Of a stretch of 5,246 nucleotides of DNA, positions 4,691-5,246 are shown in pieces. Both the position numbers and the translations under genes were made by a program. Origin of the DNA: JBFJVZ01 sp041623895 (lineage in GTDB: Bacteria > Planctomycetota > Planctomycetia > Pirellulales > Pirellulaceae); the NCBI GenBank assembly GCA_041623895.1, contig JBFJVZ010000473.1, positions 1-5,246 on the forward strand. The letters are read 5' to 3'. Below the pieces are notes generated by a model, which had not been told where the DNA came from, made no database searches, and was given only the letters and a program-made list of their open reading frames with translations. Every line of letters begins with the position of its first letter. Position 1 is the stretch's first letter.

Positions 4691-5246
4691 TTACTTGGCT
4701 GCGGCGTACAGATTGCAGAAGTCGACCGGGCCGGTTGCTTCCAGGATCACTTTACCTTTTGACTCCTGATCTGACGGATCGATTGGTATCCGGTTTCCGT
4801 TGACCTCTAACCAATGCTTGCCATCGTCAACGATAGCTTCGATACGGTTCCAACGGCCGGTGTCTTCCAAGTGACTCGCGATCGCCGGATCCTGCAGGTC
4901 AACTCGGAAGACCGGGCCGGCATGAATGATCGCTTTGCTGCCGGGTTTCTTTAATCTCACGTCGACGACGAAACTTGCCTGACTGAACTCCGCGGCGGAA
5001 ACCAGTCTCCCGCTTTCATCATCGGATCCGTCAAATCCCAAAACCCAGTTTTTTGCCTTCCAAAGCGAGCTCTCCCGGGTGTCCCATCCGTCCAGATTCA
5101 AGCCGGAATACAAGGATCGATAACCCCGGTTTTCGATCGCCACGTGTTCGGGTGAAATCTCGGTCGCCGGCAGCTCCAGAATCCGCAGCTTGCGATATTG
5201 CACGACTCCGCCTTCGGATTCCAAGCAAATGTAGCCCTTGCGCGGC
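4691..5246 (-). CDS. DUF1080 (3-keto-disaccharide hydrolase-like) protein, C-terminal part with tandem domains
   Basis: The minus-strand frame is open from the window edge to TAA at 4691-4693, giving 185 complete codons; the N-terminus lies beyond 5246. The first visible residues, KGYICLESEGG followed by VVQYRKLRILELP, are the typical last strands of a DUF1080 beta-sandwich. After a short linker a second domain begins, with YRSLYSGLNLDGW about 40 residues in, then WKAKNWVL, a strand-rich middle, DTGRWNRIEAIVDDGKHWLEVNGNRI, and the ending GPVDFCNLYAAAK. The protein therefore has at least two tandem DUF1080 domains. The family is a concanavalin-like (LamG/GH16-like) fold, some members of which hydrolyse 3-keto-glycosides. 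These proteins are very abundant in planctomycetes and are often exported, but no signal peptide can be checked here. A TTG at 5224 could be mistaken for a start, but coding similarity continues upstream of it. Substrate and activity are unknown. Confidence 0.85.
   Translation of the reverse strand, partial: PRKGYICLESEGGVVQYRKLRILELPATEISPEHVAIENRGYRSLYSGLNLDGWDTRESSLWKAKNWVLGFDGSDDESGRLVSAAEFSQASFVVDVRLKKPGSKAIIHAGPVFRVDLQDPAIASHLEDTGRWNRIEAIVDDGKHWLEVNGNRIPIDPSDQESKGKVILEATGPVDFCNLYAAAK

Noticed and set aside
5031..5228. 65-residue minus-strand frame at the window end
   Set aside because: It is the DUF1080 coding region read in another frame.

Overview
The window is a compact piece of a bacterial chromosome, most likely from a planctomycete of the Pirellulaceae (Rhodopirellula-like). 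This assignment is an inference. It rests on moderately high GC, starts that lack clear Shine-Dalgarno sequences, a protein with tandem DUF1080 domains, and a GC-rich hairpin element between genes. No marker gene is present to prove it.

Layout. Positions 1-131 (minus strand) hold the N-terminus of an Nramp-type transporter. Its TM1 metal-binding motif reads GPGS where canonical members have DPGN. Positions 132-369 separate this gene from a divergent one and contain a highly structured element of about 145 bp (147-291). That element has three 8-bp-arm, 3-nt-loop hairpins bounded by an imperfect terminal inverted repeat. Four genes then run on the plus strand: a fructosamine-kinase-family protein (370-1260), hisF (1316-2083), purH (2221-3792) and trpC (3792-4577). 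purH and trpC overlap by one base. A short convergent spacer (4578-4690) follows. The window ends inside a minus-strand gene for a DUF1080 protein (4691-5246), which is truncated at its N-terminus by the window edge.

How the genes fit together. HisF releases AICAR as the by-product of imidazole-ring formation in histidine synthesis, and PurH converts AICAR to IMP, so the hisF-purH adjacency joins two pathways through a shared metabolite. TrpC is the indole-forming step of tryptophan synthesis and is probably translationally coupled to purH. HisF and TrpC both use aminodeoxyketose (Amadori-type) phosphoribulosyl substrates, and the upstream kinase family also acts on Amadori products. That common thread is suggestive but unproven.

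Most of the window is ordinary biosynthetic housekeeping. The parts worth a second look are the non-canonical Nramp motif, the hairpin element in the divergent promoter region, and the mixed his/pur/trp gene order.
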